Below, piece by piece: positions 27,556-35,757 of a stretch of DNA of 35,796 bases (position 1 is the stretch's first letter; every line of letters starts with the position of its first letter). The stretch comes from Candidatus Curtissbacteria bacterium. GTDB taxonomy: Bacteria > Patescibacteriota > Microgenomatia > Curtissbacterales > GWA2-41-24. Position numbers and translations under genes: made by a program. The notes under the pieces are model-generated. The model worked only from the letters and a program-made list of their open reading frames with translations, ran no database searches and was not told where the DNA came from. Where the stretch lies: the NCBI GenBank assembly GCA_016198325.1, contig JACQIV010000011.1, positions 1 to 35,796 on the forward strand, in the 5' to 3' direction.

Positions 27556-28005
27556 ATGACCCAAGAAACAGTTCGAGTTCATCATATGACCGAAGTTCAA
27601 AGTCTAACCTGGGAAGTAATGGGCAGGAAATTAACGGACCTTCAGGTTGCTGAACAATTGTTTAGTAGGCGAATCGAGAGTGCGAACGAAGGGCATCTTA
27701 TAGCTGTTATTACTTTTGCAGACGCACCAGAATCCTATTTATTTTATTCAACATCTCAAGGAGTTAGAAGCCTTGATTTAACTGATGAAGAAGGTGCCTA
27801 CCAAAAAGCTGCTTTCTACGAAGACTTAAGAAGACAATATCCCAATGTTACAAAATTAGAACAGCATTTACTGGCTATCGATAGACGAGAAGATTTTGTT
27901 GCGGCCGTGAAGCCTGCGATAGAAGCATCCCAAGGACCTTATGAGAATAGCAGGCACAATACTGAATATCTCTTCGGGATATTAGACCAATTAGTAGCAA
28001 AATAA
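27556..28005 (+). CDS. Hypothetical protein, first gene of accessory pair
   Basis: From ATG 27556: MTQETVRVHHMTEVQSLTWEVMGRKLTDLQVAEQLFSRRIESANEGHL...; followed 1 nt later by the next ORF. Confidence 0.65.
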   Translation: MTQETVRVHHMTEVQSLTWEVMGRKLTDLQVAEQLFSRRIESANEGHLIAVITFADAPESYLFYSTSQGVRSLDLTDEEGAYQKAAFYEDLRRQYPNVTKLEQHLLAIDRREDFVAAVKPAIEASQGPYENSRHNTEYLFGILDQLVAK

Positions 28006-28006
28006 T

Positions 28007-28612
28007 ATGGCTGAACGAACGCCTGAACAAATAGCACTTCTAGACTTGTCCAGAATGGCTGAACCTGCAATAGTTGACCACTTGAAAGGACAAATTATTG
28101 CTCTGCGAAAAGCATTGGGCTTGGACCAGAGAGATATACTTGCATCCAAAACACTTGCAGCTAGATGGGATGTGTTTGAGAAATACGGTTTAAATCCAAC
28201 ACTTTGTGCTGTATTGTTCGATAATAATCCTGAAGGTCACATGACTGTGAGGGCGTCTGAATTTGGCACTATGGATGTTCGAGGCAATACTCCAGCTGAG
28301 TTGTTTTTAAATCCTGATTTAAGATACCCACTACTTCATCTTCACCTAAAGCATGAAAATGAACATAGGAAGCAGTTTAGCAGTTATCTAGGGCATGAAG
28401 GCGCTCTTAAGGTCATAGGGTCTCCTGTACTAAATAATGCAGACGCTTATTTAAGAAGAATTTGGAGACTTGATGCTCCAGAAGGAATTACAGAAGAATA
28501 CAGAAATTCCCAAGCATTACTTTGGTCTGTAGAGGACCTTGCACACAAACAAGGCCTTATAGAGACACCTATGCATCCTTACTACATCAGAGATATCTTG
28601 ACTGTAAGATAA
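28007..28612 (+). CDS. Hypothetical protein with HExxH motif (possible zincin)
   Basis: 201 aa; 'YPLLHLHLKHENEHRKQFSSYLGHEG' contains H-E-N-E-H; tightly coupled to the preceding ORF. Confidence 0.65.
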   Translation: MAERTPEQIALLDLSRMAEPAIVDHLKGQIIALRKALGLDQRDILASKTLAARWDVFEKYGLNPTLCAVLFDNNPEGHMTVRASEFGTMDVRGNTPAELFLNPDLRYPLLHLHLKHENEHRKQFSSYLGHEGALKVIGSPVLNNADAYLRRIWRLDAPEGITEEYRNSQALLWSVEDLAHKQGLIETPMHPYYIRDILTVR

Positions 28613-28727
28613 TAAATTTATTCCCAAATCTTAAAAATTTATCGCAGATTTATTCGATGTCTAATTGGTTTTGGATTATCAGTAAACAGGGTGGTAGTGG
28701 GTAGCATCGAACCTGAATAACTCGAAC

Positions 28728-28740
28728 TTTAGGTTCAAAG
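28728..28740 (+). repeat. Left arm of 13-bp inverted repeat flanking the nuclease-like gene
   Basis: TTTAGGTTCAAAG; exact reverse complement CTTTGAACCTAAA at 29733-29745. Confidence 0.6.
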
Positions 28741-28749
28741 GTGGTATAA

Positions 28750-29628
28750 ATGCTCAATAAATTGATATCAATGAAAAATCAAAAACAGGACACAACTTTA
28801 AGTTCAATTAAGCAAGGGTTAAATTTGACTGGTACTTTTTTGGAGAACAAAGTCTTCGTTATTCTAGACCAAGACCCAACCATAGTAACAAGGCGAGAAG
28901 AACCATATTCTGGGCATACTTCTGAATCATTTGAAGGGACAATTGATGTATTTGCATCATCAGTTGTTCAAAAGAATGTAGCAGTTTGTTTTTGCATCGA
29001 GTGTAAAAGAGCAAACCCAGAACAGAAACATTGGGTGTTTGAGAAGAGAGTCAACGACACAGAGCCGCTATATTATCCCTTTGATTATCTATATGAGGAT
29101 ATACATAAGCTAAACTACGAAAAGAATATATTTTTTCCTAGCCTTGGATATAACGGGATGAAATTCTTCGACAAGGGAATACAAGTTTTTGAATTTAAGG
29201 AAGTCGATGGGCAGCTGAGTAGAAATCAAGTAGAAAAAGCCTACAATGCTCTATTGCAAGCAAATGAAGCCGTAAGCAGCTTTATAGAAGAGCCGTATAG
29301 AATCAGAGACTTATTAAAAGAAAGCAAGTTGCCTGATATTCTCTTTTTGCCAATTGTAGTCACAACAGCAAATTTGTGGGTACAAGATTACAAACCAGAA
29401 AATGTTGATTTAAAAACTGGAACAGTAGCAGAAAGCAACATAAATTTGGAACAAAAAGATTGGGTTCATTTTGAATTTCCTTTGCCGTATAGTCTTCGTA
29501 CTCGTCATGTACTCGGAGTAGGCCCAGTTAAGCGACCTACTTTCATTGTGAACTCTGAAAAAATTTCTGAATTTTTCCCAAAGTTATTAGCAGATTGCAG
29601 AAAATATATTTCTGGCCCGATGGGGTAA
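28750..29628 (+). CDS. PD-(D/E)XK-like nuclease candidate
   Basis: 292 aa; 'GTIDVFASSVVQKNVAVCFCIECKRANPEQKHWVFEK' fits D-(x)n-ExK catalytic pattern. Confidence 0.6.
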   Translation: MLNKLISMKNQKQDTTLSSIKQGLNLTGTFLENKVFVILDQDPTIVTRREEPYSGHTSESFEGTIDVFASSVVQKNVAVCFCIECKRANPEQKHWVFEKRVNDTEPLYYPFDYLYEDIHKLNYEKNIFFPSLGYNGMKFFDKGIQVFEFKEVDGQLSRNQVEKAYNALLQANEAVSSFIEEPYRIRDLLKESKLPDILFLPIVVTTANLWVQDYKPENVDLKTGTVAESNINLEQKDWVHFEFPLPYSLRTRHVLGVGPVKRPTFIVNSEKISEFFPKLLADCRKYISGPMG

Positions 29629-29732
29629 AGTAAGGGCCATTTTTATTTGCTTTCTTCTCTTCTAGTTGATATTCTTAACATACCTTTTATGACCCAAGAA
29701 TGACATTTGTTGTTCTTGCCAGTCTTAAACTA

Positions 29733-29745
29733 CTTTGAACCTAAA
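29733..29745 (-). repeat. Right arm of 13-bp inverted repeat
   Basis: CTTTGAACCTAAA, reverse complement of 28728-28740. Confidence 0.6.
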
Positions 29746-29798
29746 TAAGATACTTGGTAAGCAAGAAGTATTTTGATTCTCGCTTCGCTCAAAATAGT

Positions 29799-29843
29799 GT
29801 AGATGACTTAGGAATTCCCACGTTTCTTAAGTAAATTAGATAC
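29799..29843 (+). pseudogene. Decayed third copy of FtsZ C-terminal peptide coding sequence
   Basis: GTA GAT GAC TTA GGA ATT CCC ACG TTT CTT AAG TAA ATT AGA TAC = V D D L G I P T F L K * I R Y; 21/27 nt identity to 26950-26976 over 29817-29843. Confidence 0.65.
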
Positions 29844-29892
29844 AGTTTTGACATATTGACCCTTCAAATTTCATGCACAATAATAAAATCCT

Positions 29893-30081
29893 ATGTTAAC
29901 TAAAAACGACCAGAATAAAATAAGAGAAATTATCCAAGATGAAACCGAAGGAATGCGACTTTCACTTGTAAATATAGAACAAGACCGTAAGATTCTTAAA
30001 GATATTTGGGAATTTATTAAAGATCATACCCACAAGCTTAAAAACCACGAAGAGAGAATTTCTAATCTCGAGTCTTCTTAG
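29893..30081 (+). CDS. Small coiled-coil protein
   Basis: 62 aa: MLTKNDQNKIREIIQDETEGMRLSLVNIEQDRKILKDIWEFIKDHTHKLKNHEERISNLESS; N-terminus resembles the 26998-27270 product; TTGACA at 29848-29853 upstream. Confidence 0.6.
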   Translation: MLTKNDQNKIREIIQDETEGMRLSLVNIEQDRKILKDIWEFIKDHTHKLKNHEERISNLESS

Positions 30082-30138
30082 AGTATTCCAAAATTACGTA
30101 TATTTGACACCGCTTCGTAAATTAATCAAAATCTTCTC

Positions 30139-30666
30139 ATGAAGATAGCAATTGGTTCCAAAAACCCCGCAAAAATTCGAGCAGCGGAAATTGCCTTTAA
30201 AAAGCTGTTTCCCAAAATTCAAGTTACGGTTTTGTCGTTTGAAGTAGATCCGAAGGTAAGGTCACAACCCGAATCGGATGAGGAATGCCTAAGGGGTGCA
30301 GTCAATCGAGCAAGACAGGCGCAAAAATTAGGGCAGGCGGACTTCGGGATTGGGATGGAAGGTGGATTAAACAAAACCGGGACAAAACTTTTTGAATGCG
30401 GTTGGATTGCAGTTGTTCATAAGTCAGGGAAAACCGGTCTTGGATCTTCCGCAAGGTACGAAGTTCCAAAATCCATGGAAAAACTACTTAAAGACGGGGT
30501 AGAACTTGGGGAAGTAATTGACCGTATTAGCGGGCGAAAAAACGTAAAACACGAAGAAGGTTCCATGGGTTTGTTAACCAACGGCCATCTCCCGAGAGAC
30601 CTAGCTTATTCTCATGGAATAATTTTTGCTTTTGCACCGTTTATCTCCAAAAAATACTGGAAATGA
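30139..30666 (+). CDS. yjjX: Inosine/xanthosine triphosphatase (YjjX/DUF84 family)
   Basis: 175 aa; 'IAIGSKNPAKIRAAEIAFKKLFP', 'VRSQPESDEECLRGAVNRARQA', 'DFGIGMEGGL', 'EEGSMGLLTNGHLPRDLAYSHGIIFAFAPF'. Confidence 0.88.
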   Translation: MKIAIGSKNPAKIRAAEIAFKKLFPKIQVTVLSFEVDPKVRSQPESDEECLRGAVNRARQAQKLGQADFGIGMEGGLNKTGTKLFECGWIAVVHKSGKTGLGSSARYEVPKSMEKLLKDGVELGEVIDRISGRKNVKHEEGSMGLLTNGHLPRDLAYSHGIIFAFAPFISKKYWK

Positions 30667-30980
30667 TAGTAATTCTTGCGACAGTTGATAAAAAAACAAA
30701 AGCACTAAGTATCGCAAAAATCCTATTAAGGAAAAGATTGGTCGTGTGCTATAACCTTATCCCAATCAACTCCGGTTACTGGTGGAAAGGCAAGAAGGCC
30801 ATAAGCAAGGAAACACTTATGATTCTAAAGACAAAAAGACAAAATTTTGCAAAAGTCGAAAAAATCATCACAGAAAAATCCGGCTATGAGGTTCCAGAAG
30901 TTTTAGGAATAATCCCGTCCAAGGTATCAAAACCCTATCTCACATGGCTTCTTAAAGAAACAAAGCCTATCAAAAAGTAA
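30663..30980 (+). CDS. cutA: CutA1 divalent-cation tolerance family protein
   Basis: 105 aa; 'ILLRKRLVVCYNLIPINSGYWWKGK', 'ETLMILKTKRQNFAKVEKIITEKSGYEVPEVLGI'. Confidence 0.88.
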   Translation: MIVILATVDKKTKALSIAKILLRKRLVVCYNLIPINSGYWWKGKKAISKETLMILKTKRQNFAKVEKIITEKSGYEVPEVLGIIPSKVSKPYLTWLLKETKPIKK

Positions 30981-31012
30981 TTTCTGATCTATTTTGATAC
31001 AAATTATCCGTC

Positions 31013-31270
31013 TTGAAAAATATATTTTCATATAGTAGCGTTAACGCCCCAAATTGGGCTTATATGAAAAAGGAAATGTGCATTCAAGAATATGATGAAT
31101 CAGTTTATGCAAAATGGCATCACCACGACAAAAGTCTTCAAATGGCCCTAGATGCAATGTTCCCCACCACACTGGAAGAAAAAAGATGGAAAAAAGCAAA
31201 TTTGGGTATTAACGTTAGGGAAATAAATTCTGATAAAAAAATTGTAAAGACAAGAAAAGCAGCAGCCTAA
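31013..31270 (+). CDS. Hypothetical protein
   Basis: 85 aa, TTG start; no recognised family. Confidence 0.4.
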   Translation: MKNIFSYSSVNAPNWAYMKKEMCIQEYDESVYAKWHHHDKSLQMALDAMFPTTLEEKRWKKANLGINVREINSDKKIVKTRKAAA

Positions 31271-31272
31271 TT

Positions 31273-31629
31273 TTATCTTTTTAACTCTGCAAGCCTTGAA
31301 TCCGAAATCCCGAAATGGTGGGCGATTTCATGCTCAACGGTATCGATAACCAATTCAATGGTTCTTTGTTCATCACCGCGTGCCAGCCACTCAATTGGTC
31401 CCTGGAAAATAGTGATTTTATCGGGAATAGTAACACCCAAATTTCTTCCCCAGGTAGTTTTTGGTACACCCTGATACAATCCAAGCAACAATCTTCCCTG
31501 TGCAAACTCCGCTCTAGGCCACACCTCAACAACTATATCAACGTTCTCAATCTTTTCTTTGAAAACTTTTGGTAACCCGCAAAGAGCCTTGTTAACCAGT
31601 TTCTGAAACTCTTCAGGTGTCATAGTCAA
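31273..31629 (-). CDS. Zincin-like metallopeptidase (Zincin_1/DUF1025-like)
   Basis: 118 aa; 'ELVIDTVEHEIAHHFGISDSRLAEL' HExxH motif, 'TIFQGPIEWLA'. Confidence 0.82.
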   Translation of the reverse strand: MTMTPEEFQKLVNKALCGLPKVFKEKIENVDIVVEVWPRAEFAQGRLLLGLYQGVPKTTWGRNLGVTIPDKITIFQGPIEWLARGDEQRTIELVIDTVEHEIAHHFGISDSRLAELKR

Positions 31630-31692
31630 ATTTTAGCATTTAATCTTCCCTTCCTTGAACAAACCTAACCCTTCTGTTTTAATTGTCCAACG

Positions 31693-34602
31693 ATGGCAAA
31701 AAAAGGCTTCAGGTCCGTTTCACCCCAGGTTAATTTTCCAAAACTCGAGGAAGAAATTCTTAAGTTTTGGCAAAAAGAAAAAATTTTTGAAAAAAGCATT
31801 AAAAACCGCAAGGGTAAAAAGAAATTTACTTTTTACGACGGCCCTCCGTTTGCAACTGGCCTTCCCCATTATGGCCACATTCTGGCAATGACAATTAAGG
31901 ATGCCATTACCCGTCTTAAAACTATGCAGGGTTATTACGTTCCGCGTCGGCTTGGCTGGGATACACACGGCTTGCCTGTTGAGTATGAAGTAGAAAAAGA
32001 AATAGGTTCAACAGGCAAAAAAGAAATAGAAAAGATGGGGGTTGACAAATTCAACGAACTTTGTCGAAATATCGTTTTCCGCTACACCAAAGAATGGGAA
32101 AAAACAATTGATCGTATGGGCAGGTGGGCAGACAAAGAAAACACCTACGCAACTCTGGATACGGATTATATGGAGTCAATCTGGTGGGTATTCAAAACGC
32201 TTTGGGACAAAGGATTAATTTATAAAGGTTTCCGCTCGATGCCCTATTGCCCAAGATGCGGCACCCCGCTTTCCAATTTTGAAACGAATCTTGGTTATAA
32301 GGACGATGTTGAGGATCCCTCCGTTTATATCAAATTTCAACTGGAAGAGGAGCCGGATACGTACCTACTGGCCTGGACTACAACACCATGGACCCTGCCG
32401 GGTAATGCAGCACTTGCCGTTAATCCAAAGATTAAATATGTCAAAGTAAAAGTTGCCGGCAAGTACCTTATTCTGGCAAAAGACAGGCTTGAAGTTCTAG
32501 ACACTTTTGAAAATGAAAAAGATGTGTCATTCAAGGATTTAGTCGGCAAAAAATACAAACCGCTTTTTGATTATTTCGAAACAGATAGAGCATCCAAAAA
32601 CGAAATGAATTACCTACTGGACCCACTGGATGCAAAAAAAGTTCCATACCGCATTCTTGAGGCAGACTTTGTATCAACAGGTGACGGAACTGGCGTCGTT
32701 CATGTCGCTCCGGCTTTCGGGGAAGACGATATGCTACTTGGCCAGAAAGAAGGTCTTCCATCGCTTCAGCCCGTAGATAAAAACGGAGAGCTAACGATTG
32801 AACCTTATAAGGGGACTTTTGTTAAAGATGCCAACAATATGATAATCGAACATCTTGACCAGGCAGGCAGTCTTTATAAATCGGAGACAATAAAACACAC
32901 TTATCCGTTTTGCTGGCGCTGTGAAACTCCACTTCTTTACTACGCCATAGGTAACTGGTTCGTAAAAGTTTCCTCGTTCAGGGAAAAGCTGGTTGCAAAT
33001 AACAGTAAAATTCACTGGACTCCAAACCATATTAAAGAAGGTAGATTCGGTAAGTGGCTTTCGGAAGCACGTGACTGGAGTATATCCAGAAACAGGTTTT
33101 GGGGTACACCTTTACCTGTCTGGCAGTGCGGAAAATGCCAGGAATTTACAGTGATTGGGTCTGTTGCGGAACTTAAGGAAAAAACAACAAACTTTAAATC
33201 GCTAATTGAGGCATCTAAAACTTTATATAAAGAGGGCAAGCAGAAATCTTCTTCCGAGTTGGTTGATTTACACAGGCCACACATCGATGCAATTATCGTC
33301 AAATGCGGTAAATGCGGTGCCGACGCCAAAAGGATTGAAGAAGTCCTTGATTGTTGGTTCGAATCCGGCAGCATGCCTTATGCGCAGGATCATTACCCAT
33401 TCGAGAATAAGAAAAAGTGGGAAGACAACTTTCCGGCGGATTTTATTGCGGAAGGCCTGGACCAAACCCGCGGTTGGTTTTATACACTCCACGTTCTGGC
33501 GTCGGCACTTATGGACGAACCGGCCTTTAATAACATCATAGTCAATGGAATAGTTGTTGACAAAAACGGGAAAAAACTTTCAAAGAGGTTAAGGAACTAT
33601 CCGGAACCGGACGAAGTTTTTGATAAGTTCGGTGCAGATGCAATGCGGTTTTATCTACTTTCGTCTCCGGCCTCCGCAGCGGAAGACGTCCGCTTTTCTG
33701 CAGAGACCGTAGAAGAAACGGTCAGGAAATTCTTTCTTATTCTTTGGAATGTATATTCGTTTTTTGTTACTTATGCAAACCTGGAAAACTGGACACCGAG
33801 TAAAAACCTGGCCGGACCAAGCTCCAATCACGTTTTGGATAAATGGATCCTATCGAAACTAAACAACCTAATTTTAGAAATCCAAAAGGGCGTCGATAGT
33901 TACAATTTACCGAAAATGACAAGACCACTCCAGGATTTTGTAAGCGATCTTTCAACCTGGTATATAAGACGCTCAAGGGATAGAGTCGGGCTTGCCATAG
34001 ACAACAAAAGCGATAAAAAGTGTTTTTTCGCAACTACGCACTATGTTCTTGCAACGTTTACAAAGATTCTTGCGCCATTCTCTCCGTTTATATCCGACGA
34101 TATTTTTAAAAACCTCACGCAGGAAAAGTCTGTCCATCTTGGCAACTGGCCGGAGGCATCAAAGGATGTAATTAACACAAAACTTGAATCCCAGATGGAC
34201 ATTGCAAGAGAAATTGTCGAAAAAGCCCATTCCCTGCGTAAGTCGGCAGATATTAAGGTAAGACAGCCATTACAGCAAATCGTGTACGGAGGTGAAAAAC
34301 TTGACTCGGAAATAGAAGAAATCATATCGGAAGAAATTAACGTCAAATCCATCCTTAACAAGAAAGGGGGAACGCTCCTACTTGATACTAAAATTACTGA
34401 TCAGTTAAGAAACGAGGGAGAGGCAAGGGACATTGTCAGGAAAATTCAGGTAGCCAGAAAAGAAGCAGGCTGTAAACTGGATGAACAAATTCTACTGGAA
34501 CTTCCCGCATGGCCGAAAGAATTTGAAGACTACATAAAAAAACAAACACTTACTCAGAAATTACAAAAAGGTCAAAATTTGCGCGTGATTCGGGCAAAAT
34601 AA
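31693..34602 (+). CDS. ileS: Isoleucyl-tRNA synthetase (KLSKR/eukaryote-like clade)
   Basis: 969 aa; 'PPFATGLPHYGHILAMTIKDAITRLKTMQGYYVPRRLGWDTHGLPVEYEVEK', 'KNGKKLSKRLRNYPEPDEVFDKFGADAMRFYLLSS'. Confidence 0.95.
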   Translation: MAKKGFRSVSPQVNFPKLEEEILKFWQKEKIFEKSIKNRKGKKKFTFYDGPPFATGLPHYGHILAMTIKDAITRLKTMQGYYVPRRLGWDTHGLPVEYEVEKEIGSTGKKEIEKMGVDKFNELCRNIVFRYTKEWEKTIDRMGRWADKENTYATLDTDYMESIWWVFKTLWDKGLIYKGFRSMPYCPRCGTPLSNFETNLGYKDDVEDPSVYIKFQLEEEPDTYLLAWTTTPWTLPGNAALAVNPKIKYVKVKVAGKYLILAKDRLEVLDTFENEKDVSFKDLVGKKYKPLFDYFETDRASKNEMNYLLDPLDAKKVPYRILEADFVSTGDGTGVVHVAPAFGEDDMLLGQKEGLPSLQPVDKNGELTIEPYKGTFVKDANNMIIEHLDQAGSLYKSETIKHTYPFCWRCETPLLYYAIGNWFVKVSSFREKLVANNSKIHWTPNHIKEGRFGKWLSEARDWSISRNRFWGTPLPVWQCGKCQEFTVIGSVAELKEKTTNFKSLIEASKTLYKEGKQKSSSELVDLHRPHIDAIIVKCGKCGADAKRIEEVLDCWFESGSMPYAQDHYPFENKKKWEDNFPADFIAEGLDQTRGWFYTLHVLASALMDEPAFNNIIVNGIVVDKNGKKLSKRLRNYPEPDEVFDKFGADAMRFYLLSSPASAAEDVRFSAETVEETVRKFFLILWNVYSFFVTYANLENWTPSKNLAGPSSNHVLDKWILSKLNNLILEIQKGVDSYNLPKMTRPLQDFVSDLSTWYIRRSRDRVGLAIDNKSDKKCFFATTHYVLATFTKILAPFSPFISDDIFKNLTQEKSVHLGNWPEASKDVINTKLESQMDIAREIVEKAHSLRKSADIKVRQPLQQIVYGGEKLDSEIEEIISEEINVKSILNKKGGTLLLDTKITDQLRNEGEARDIVRKIQVARKEAGCKLDEQILLELPAWPKEFEDYIKKQTLTQKLQKGQNLRVIRAK

Positions 34603-34606
34603 ATAG

Positions 34607-35647
34607 GTGACTAAAAATATAGATCTTATTCTTCTTGCGCTTATTCTTGGAATCGGAGCTCTTTCTTTATCCGCCCTGTTAACAATGTCCAAATCGATTG
34701 CCTCGGCACAATTAATTTTTTGGGTAATTGGGCTTGTATTGCTTTACATTTCTTCCACCTTCACAAGCAATATATGGCAAAAAATCACACCGTACTTTTA
34801 TATTCTCTCAGTAATCTCTCTAGTTCTGCTGTTTTTTTTAGCAGACCCGGTTAGGGGATCCGTCCGCTGGATAGAGTTTGGCTTTTTGCGTATTCAACCT
34901 TCCGAAATTGCCAAACTCTCGACGATACTTGCGCTCGCACTGTTCTTTAAAGAAAGATCCGCAAAAGACGTTAAGAATTTATTATTTAGCCTTCTCATTA
35001 TTATGCCGCCAGTTTTGCTAGTGATCCTCCAGCCGGACCTAGGCAATACCCTTGCCTTTTTTGGTGTTTGGTTAGGGATTACTATTGCCTCTGGCTTAAA
35101 AGCTAAACAAGTTTTTTCTGTTCTTTTTGCCGGTTTAATTACATTTATTTTTTTATATGAAATTCTCGCGCCTTACCAAAAAGAAAGACTTGTTTCCTTT
35201 TTTACTCCTACAAAGGACCCTTTGGGTACCGGCTATCACCTAATTCAGTCCAAAATTGCAATCGGCTCTGGACAATTATTCGGAAGGGGACTGGGCTTGG
35301 GTTATCAGTCCCAACTTGAGTTCCTGCCCGAAGCAGAAACAGACTTTATTTTTGCGACGATTGTCGAACAATTAGGATTCGTAGGAGGTGCACTCTTACT
35401 TATTCTGCTTGGCCTAGTCTTATCGAGGCTTAACCGGCTTATTTCCGGGATGCAAAGATTTGGACAACTGTTCACAATTGGACTGCTTGCATATTTACTG
35501 GTTCAAATCTTGGTGAATATTGGCATGAATATGGCACTTGCGCCAGTTACAGGTATTACTCTTCCACTTGTATCCGCTGGGGGATCCTCACTTGTTACCA
35601 CTCTCCTAGCAATTGGGATTCTTCTGTCTTTTAGAAAATATAATTGA
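34607..35647 (+). CDS. rodA: SEDS-family rod-shape protein RodA
   Basis: 346 aa; 'GSVRWIEFGFLRIQPSEIAKLSTILALALFF', 'QPDLGNTLAFFGVWLG', 'FLPEAETDFIFATIVEQLGFVGG', 'GITLPLVSAGGSSLVTTLLAIGILLS'. Confidence 0.88.
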   Translation: MTKNIDLILLALILGIGALSLSALLTMSKSIASAQLIFWVIGLVLLYISSTFTSNIWQKITPYFYILSVISLVLLFFLADPVRGSVRWIEFGFLRIQPSEIAKLSTILALALFFKERSAKDVKNLLFSLLIIMPPVLLVILQPDLGNTLAFFGVWLGITIASGLKAKQVFSVLFAGLITFIFLYEILAPYQKERLVSFFTPTKDPLGTGYHLIQSKIAIGSGQLFGRGLGLGYQSQLEFLPEAETDFIFATIVEQLGFVGGALLLILLGLVLSRLNRLISGMQRFGQLFTIGLLAYLLVQILVNIGMNMALAPVTGITLPLVSAGGSSLVTTLLAIGILLSFRKYN

Positions 35648-35757
35648 ATTTCATGTCTTAAAGTATCAGCGAATTAGTTTACATCCTCAAGTCCTCAGAA
35701 CTAAAGCTAATTGGTATCAAGGAAGGTTAAGATTATCTCCAATGGAAGGAGGTAGTC

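Noticed and set aside
28681-28745. tRNA-like segment (GGTTCAAA T-loop-like sequence)
   Set aside because: No acceptor stem, D-arm or anticodon arm can be drawn; better explained as the inverted-repeat hairpin.
30085-30100. Possible fourth FtsZ tail (ATT CCA AAA TTA CGT ATA: IPKLRI)
   Set aside because: Only a few residues fit, with gaps; not distinguishable from chance.
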